From: Chitinophagaceae bacterium
GTDB taxonomy: Bacteria > Bacteroidota > Bacteroidia > Chitinophagales > Chitinophagaceae
NCBI GenBank assembly: GCA_004173235.1
Contig: SEAC01000026.1
Location: 37,143-101,142, forward strand
Direction: 5' to 3'
DNA length: 64,000 nt
Shown one piece after another: positions 59,687-64,000 of the stretch (the first letter of the stretch is position 1; the number at the start of each line of letters is the position of its first letter). The notes beneath the pieces were generated by a model. It was not told the origin of the DNA and searched no databases. It saw only the letters and a list, made by a program, of their open reading frames with translations. The translations under genes and the position numbers were made by a program.

Positions 59687-62563
59687 TCAATGGCTTTCAC
59701 TAGTCAAATAATCAAAAAGGCTTTCGGCAACTGGCATGTTCAATTGAAACCGAACCTTTACAATTTTAATATTCTGCTCCTTCCCCCGTACATCCTCCCG
59801 AAAAGCGTCTTCACTTGCTAACGGCTTCATATCACCTAGATAATAAAACTCTTTGCCTTCATCATCACGCTTCTTAATAAAAAATGGTATGCGTGGAAGG
59901 ACGTTGCTTTGAAGCAAAGTAATTTCCGGACTCTTGAGAGAGCGACTATTCTTTGAGATCATTTCGAATGTTTCTCTATTTAAGAATCGATCCTCATAGT
60001 CAGTCAAAGTCGCCTTTTCGGGGTCCTTTTCGTAAGTAACAAATACGGTAAAGTTGGTCTTCGCCTTGTTGTAAATATATCCTCCAACATTCTGAGCTAC
60101 GGGATTCTCCTCCCAGTTTAGGATTCTGAATACATCCTCACGAGAATATTTCTCATACAGTTGAAATCCGTCGTGAAAGTGTGCCAGGTTAAACTTCTGC
60201 TTAAAAGTTTCCTCCCCAGTCCTCACGAGGTCAATCAACCACAGCCTAAAATCATCATCCTCGAGATATTCTGCAAACGTTTGTGTCAACGTAAAACATC
60301 CACCGTCATAATCTACAAGCCTCATTGCCTTCTTAATGAACTTGAGGTTGATCGACCGTTCACATGACGCGACTGTTTGCTCAGATGGCTCATAACCATA
60401 TAACCTGCTGACAGTGGATATTACTTCCGTCCCAGCTATTGATCCGCTGAGCAAAAGCTGCTTTAGCACAATCAAATCTTCTACGCGCTTTCCATTAGCA
60501 ACACTTCTGGAATAGCCTTCTAAAATTGCTCGTTGCTCTTCTTTGAACCTATCCGTTCGTCCTTCTTTTCGCTGAACATATGCATAGTATGATCCTGCGT
60601 GAGCTGCATAGAGAAAAGGATCACGGCTACCGTGTTCTACAAAATCGAGCATGCCTGGAATTCGTCCCAGTTGAAATTTTAGTAGCTCATAGTCTCGATC
60701 TAAATCACGCTTCAACGACATGTTAGCGGCATCGATGGCCTTATAAATTCGACTTTTCGCAATTGCATCGAAGTTTACCGTGGACGCTCCGGGAATCAGA
60801 TTGCTTCCGCTGGACATTAGCTTTCGCAAGCGATCTTTATTGTACGATGTGTCTCCGAACAGGGCGATGGGCACTAGGTAATTGTTACTGTGATTCCCTA
60901 TAAAATCAATAACGGTTAAATATTCTTTTCCGTCTACTTTTCGAAGGCCTCTTCCTAACTGTTGAACGTATACAATGGCAGATTCCGTCGGTCGCAAAAG
61001 GATTACCTGATTGATCCGAGGTATATCGACGCCTTCATTGAAGATATCCCTAGTGAAAATATAGTCGATTTTGTCTTCTCCATCAGATTCGATTCGACGG
61101 ATTGCATCCTCGCGCGTTTGTTCCGAACAGTCTCCTGTGAGTGCGATAGCGCGTGCACCTCGTTGATTGAATTTTCGTGAAAGCTCGATGCATTCTTTCA
61201 CAGAGCTGCAGAACACCAGCCCTCTCACTTCCCCATTGTCGCACCCATAAATTCGAGCTTTATCTAGTATATGTGTCACTCGTTCATCTGCAACAAGACG
61301 ATTGAACGATCGTACATCATCCTGCTCGTTACCATCAATAGATAAATCGGTTACGCCGAAGTAATGGAAGTTGCTTAAAATCTCTTCTTCAAGAGCACGT
61401 TGAAGCCTAATCTCGTACGCAATGTTGTATCCAAACTGGTGAAAAATATCGAACCCGTCAGTTCGTTCTGGAGTTGCGGTCATACCAAGCAGAAAGCCTG
61501 GACGAAAATGGTCAATAACTTTCTGATACGTCTCTGCCCCGGCTCTGTGCGTTTCATCCACTACAATGTAATCGAACTCCGATGGCTGAAACTGATACAA
61601 GTTTTTGCTCGAGGACAAAGTTTGAATTGTTGCAAAAAGGAAGTCACATTCTAATTCTTTGCTATTCCCGGTATAAAGCCCCATAGTTCTGGATATGCCA
61701 AAGATCTTTTGATAGCTTTTCAAGGACGCACGCGCGATGTTCTCGCGATGCACAATAAAAAGCAACCGCTTAGGTTGAAACGACTTGGCGTCAAATGCAG
61801 AGAGATAGGTTTTACCAGTTCCGGTAGCTGAAATCAGCAGCGCTTTATCAACGCCGCGGCTGCGCATCGCAGCTAAATTCTTCAAAGCATCTTCTTGCAT
61901 TTTGTTTGGCAAGATCGCTGGAGGGCTAATGCTTACAATTTGTTGTTGAAGCGCTTTTCTGTATTCATTATAGATGATGGAATAAGTCTCGATAAACTTT
62001 TTATCTACGATTGACGCTTTCGCAAACTCTCGGTTGAATTCTGCAAAAGTGCTTGTCAAAATCGAGCTTTCGAATGACGCTGACACCTTCAAGTTCCATT
62101 CTTTGTTCACACAAAGTGCTGAGGCAGTCAGATTACTACTGCCTATCACGAGGCTGAACTCAGTACCTGTTCGAAATATATATCCTTTGGCATGAAAACC
62201 GCCAGTTTGTACGATGCGCAGCTCAATATTTGAAAACTGCAGCAAGGCCTTTAGGGCTTCAGGCTGGGTGAAGTTTAAGTATTGAGAAACAAGAACCTGA
62301 CCTCGTACTTTCCTTACCTCCAACTCTCTGAGGTATTCTATAATGGTCGCTACCCCATCCTTCGTTACAAATGCAACCGAAAACCAAAATTCATCGCAGC
62401 GCTTAAGTTCATTTTGAATGGTTGCCAGAATTTTAACTCCGTCTTCCTTGCTGTTGAAGAGTAGCTTGGGTTGGTAGTCTCCAGTGGAAGGCAGGCTCCG
62501 ATCAATGAAACCGGTTTGCAGGCTTAGGTAAAGTTGTTTGTGAAAGTCATTCATTGGTTTCAA
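59687..62563 (-). CDS. PLD-nuclease plus DEAD/DEAH helicase protein (DUF3427-type)
   Basis: A 958-residue protein. The N-terminal domain is a phospholipase-D-like nuclease with one HxK motif, FHAKGYIF (His124, Lys126), and GSSNLTASAL at 141-150. The superfamily 2 helicase core follows with motif I ISATGTGKTYL (246-252), motif II VVDETHRAG (336-339), and the late QLGRGLRKVDGK motif. The C-terminal about 300 residues fit the DUF3427 region. Proteins of this build are candidate restriction or defence enzymes. Its start overlaps the NUDIX gene upstream by 17 bp, in an A+T-rich block, so the two form a pair. Confidence 0.87.
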   Translation of the reverse strand: MKPMNDFHKQLYLSLQTGFIDRSLPSTGDYQPKLLFNSKEDGVKILATIQNELKRCDEFWFSVAFVTKDGVATIIEYLRELEVRKVRGQVLVSQYLNFTQPEALKALLQFSNIELRIVQTGGFHAKGYIFRTGTEFSLVIGSSNLTASALCVNKEWNLKVSASFESSILTSTFAEFNREFAKASIVDKKFIETYSIIYNEYRKALQQQIVSISPPAILPNKMQEDALKNLAAMRSRGVDKALLISATGTGKTYLSAFDAKSFQPKRLLFIVHRENIARASLKSYQKIFGISRTMGLYTGNSKELECDFLFATIQTLSSSKNLYQFQPSEFDYIVVDETHRAGAETYQKVIDHFRPGFLLGMTATPERTDGFDIFHQFGYNIAYEIRLQRALEEEILSNFHYFGVTDLSIDGNEQDDVRSFNRLVADERVTHILDKARIYGCDNGEVRGLVFCSSVKECIELSRKFNQRGARAIALTGDCSEQTREDAIRRIESDGEDKIDYIFTRDIFNEGVDIPRINQVILLRPTESAIVYVQQLGRGLRKVDGKEYLTVIDFIGNHSNNYLVPIALFGDTSYNKDRLRKLMSSGSNLIPGASTVNFDAIAKSRIYKAIDAANMSLKRDLDRDYELLKFQLGRIPGMLDFVEHGSRDPFLYAAHAGSYYAYVQRKEGRTDRFKEEQRAILEGYSRSVANGKRVEDLIVLKQLLLSGSIAGTEVISTVSRLYGYEPSEQTVASCERSINLKFIKKAMRLVDYDGGCFTLTQTFAEYLEDDDFRLWLIDLVRTGEETFKQKFNLAHFHDGFQLYEKYSREDVFRILNWEENPVAQNVGGYIYNKAKTNFTVFVTYEKDPEKATLTDYEDRFLNRETFEMISKNSRSLKSPEITLLQSNVLPRIPFFIKKRDDEGKEFYYLGDMKPLASEDAFREDVRGKEQNIKIVKVRFQLNMPVAESLFDYLTSESH

Positions 62564-62945
62564 TCAACTTGTTAACCGCCGGAATATCTGCTGCTGCCCA
62601 ATCCAGTTTGTGTAGCTCTGTTGCTGGAAGCCACTGAAATGAAAGGTGCTCTTTAAGGGTTGGTTCGCTTTTATCGCACTCTGCCAGGAAGCATGTCATT
62701 GTGAGCCGGAAATCAGGGTAGCAGTGATCAATGACTATCATTTCTTGCAAATTATCAATCTGCAAATCCAATTCTTCTTTTATTTCTCTCACTAAGGCTT
62801 GTTCCTTCGATTCGCCGAGTTCTACCTTTCCGCCTGGAAATTCAAACTTATAAGAAATGTAATCGTATTTGCCTTTCCCGCGTTGCACACATAAGAATCG
62901 ACCATCTTTTCTGATCACAGCGGCTACCACCTCGTAATGCTTCAT
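62547..62945 (-). CDS. NUDIX hydrolase (MutT-like)
   Basis: A 132-residue NUDIX hydrolase. The Nudix box is complete: GGKVELGESKEQALVREIKE followed by EL, giving the G-x5-E-x7-REUxEExGU pattern that binds Mg ions. It starts MKHYEVVAAVIRKDGRFLCV, as in MutT-type (d)NTP pyrophosphatases. It overlaps the start of the PLD-helicase gene by 17 bp and is translated first. A role in removing or modifying nucleotides during defence is possible, but a housekeeping MutT-like role cannot be excluded. Confidence 0.87.
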   Translation of the reverse strand: MKHYEVVAAVIRKDGRFLCVQRGKGKYDYISYKFEFPGGKVELGESKEQALVREIKEELDLQIDNLQEMIVIDHCYPDFRLTMTCFLAECDKSEPTLKEHLSFQWLPATELHKLDWAAADIPAVNKLIETNE

Positions 62946-63059
62946 TGGTTCATTTTCGCTCTCAAGATAATGGCATTAGCGTTTTGTTCTGTCCTTCACA
63001 CCCCCGTAATTCCCACAAAAAAATCCCGCACTTCCCCTCTTTTTTCAAACCCGTTTTCC

Positions 63060-63107
63060 CCTTATATTCTACTTTCCTTCTGCCCGCGTAACCCATTCAT
63101 TTTCAAT
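63060..63107 (+). promoter_or_regulatory. Second copy of the two-part upstream motif
   Basis: CCTTATATTCTA at 63060-63071 and ATTCATTTTCAAT at 63095-63107, 23 bases apart, precede the gene at 63214. The same pair is found at 35262-35312 upstream of the gene at 35686. The region 62946-63213 has no gene. Confidence 0.4.
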
Positions 63108-63213
63108 TCCACCCCTTTCGCCCAAAAAAATCGTAGAAATACGGATTGACAGGATTTTTCGGCTTGTTTACGTTTGGATCGTTCGCGTATTCATCACCTA
63201 AAATTTATCCAAC

Positions 63214-63975
63214 ATGTCAGAAGTTCAAGACTCCACCCATGGCCGCGGCATTGCCGACCTGCGCCGGGCCGTCGCCATCAACCGCAGCCTGGGCCCACGC
63301 TACACCCCCGTCGACCCGCTCATCCAAAACGAAGCGCTCGACGAATTCTGCAACAGCTGTATGAACGGCCTCAGCACTGTCTACACCGGCGAGCGTGCTT
63401 TCAACGAGGCCCGCGGCGCCCGCAAGCTCCACTTCGAAGGGGTCGACACCTGGGGCACTCAGCTGGCCAACAACCTGAAAGGCTCCAAAGCCACCGCCAG
63501 CACCGTAAAAGAAGCCCGCGACCTCGTAAAAAAGATCCGCGGCCAGCGCCTCTCCAAAGAGCCGGCTACCGCCGCATCGGCCACACCCGCGGATGAAGTG
63601 CGCCGCCAGATATCGGCCGCCCAAACCACCTTCGACAACCGCCTCGAGCATACCCGCAAACTGGTGGCGCTCGCCCGCGGCATGGGCGCCGCCTACCAAC
63701 CGGCAGCCGAGGAAATGAAACTCGAGAGCCTCGATGCCCGCCTGAGCCGGATGGTCACCCTCAACGACGCCGTTGCCGCCACCGCCGCCACCTATGGCAA
63801 CAGCCTCATCGCCCGCGACCGCCTCCTCTACGACGCCCAGGCCGGCGCGCCAGCCCGCATGGATGCCATCCGCACCTGGTACGTTTCGGCTTTCGGCGCC
63901 GGCTCCGCCGAACGCAAGCGCCTAAACGGCCTGCGCGTAAAAAACCTCTCCATCAAAAAGCTCCAGGCCATCTAA
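63214..63975 (+). CDS. Lineage-specific helical protein, function unknown
   Basis: A 253-residue cytoplasmic protein, mostly helical (TVKEARDLVKKIRGQRLSKE, EVRRQISAAQTTFDNRLEHT, LESLDARLSRMVTLNDAVAA). No motif or membrane segment is recognised. It begins MSEVQDSTHGRGIADLRRAV. By composition and by its upstream two-part motif it resembles the gene at 35686, but the proteins do not obviously align. Function unknown. Confidence 0.65.
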   Translation: MSEVQDSTHGRGIADLRRAVAINRSLGPRYTPVDPLIQNEALDEFCNSCMNGLSTVYTGERAFNEARGARKLHFEGVDTWGTQLANNLKGSKATASTVKEARDLVKKIRGQRLSKEPATAASATPADEVRRQISAAQTTFDNRLEHTRKLVALARGMGAAYQPAAEEMKLESLDARLSRMVTLNDAVAATAATYGNSLIARDRLLYDAQAGAPARMDAIRTWYVSAFGAGSAERKRLNGLRVKNLSIKKLQAI

Positions 63976-64000
63976 CCCCAACCTCCCGTCCCCCCACGCC

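Overview
The window is a piece of a Bacteroidota chromosome, most likely of the Chitinophagaceae or a close relative. The grounds are the TAnnTTTG-type promoters, the near absence of Shine-Dalgarno sites, an IntDOT-like integrase, DUF3871, a beta-barrel TonB-dependent receptor with a carboxypeptidase-like N-terminus, paired GH92 mannosidases and several lineage-restricted small proteins. Most of it is G+C-rich. Three visibly A+T-rich blocks (1-19187, about 36400-40480 and about 59600-62950) carry defence-type genes and look acquired.

1-19229 is the right part of an integrated genomic island. A tyrosine recombinase sits at the left edge, and the island ends at 19188-19229 in the detached 3' half of a tRNA-Asn gene (attR). 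Inside are a McrA-like HNH nuclease, a CoiA-like nuclease, two RepL-like winged-helix proteins, an AbiE toxin-antitoxin pair, a homing-type HNH endonuclease, a RecA-like ATPase with a DUF3871 protein, and a BsuBI/PstI-type restriction-modification pair. Further right are a Shedu nuclease with a receiver-like N-terminus, an XRE regulator, an OLD-like ATPase with a separate TOPRIM-like DUF4276 protein, and an unrecognised soluble plus four-helix membrane protein pair next to attR. No relaxase or conjugation gene is visible.

19.2-34.9 kb is chromosomal: a broken SDR gene, a DsbA/FrnE-like oxidoreductase, an OmpA protein, a surface lipoprotein with three Ig-like repeats and an ice-binding (DUF3494) domain, then a signalling cluster of three stand-alone receivers and a kaiB-kaiC-histidine kinase operon. 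Three copies of a tiny protein family sharing an ETLHxTDPQ core are scattered here. 34.9-41.3 kb holds palindromic repeats, a Hachiman-type hamA-hamB pair, and a DUF433/DUF5615 toxin-antitoxin module lying between the 3' end of dnaE2 and a displaced second copy of that 3' end.

41.3-47.4 kb is the imuA-imuB-dnaE2 mutagenesis cassette. It is invaded by a dispersed repeat, including four in-frame copies inside dnaE2. It is followed by an HMA-AraC regulator divergent from a 38-residue cysteine-rich protein that is easily overlooked. 48.5-58.7 kb is a glycan block of two GH92 enzymes (one with Gln in place of the catalytic acid), a TonB-dependent receptor, a periplasmic protein, a candidate small RNA and a cytoplasmic alpha-amylase. 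58.7-59.6 kb is a direct-repeat array plus an SDR remnant. It is followed by a NUDIX hydrolase and PLD-helicase (DUF3427-like) pair, a second candidate defence system, and a lineage-specific protein whose upstream region shares a two-part motif with the upstream region of the 35686 gene.
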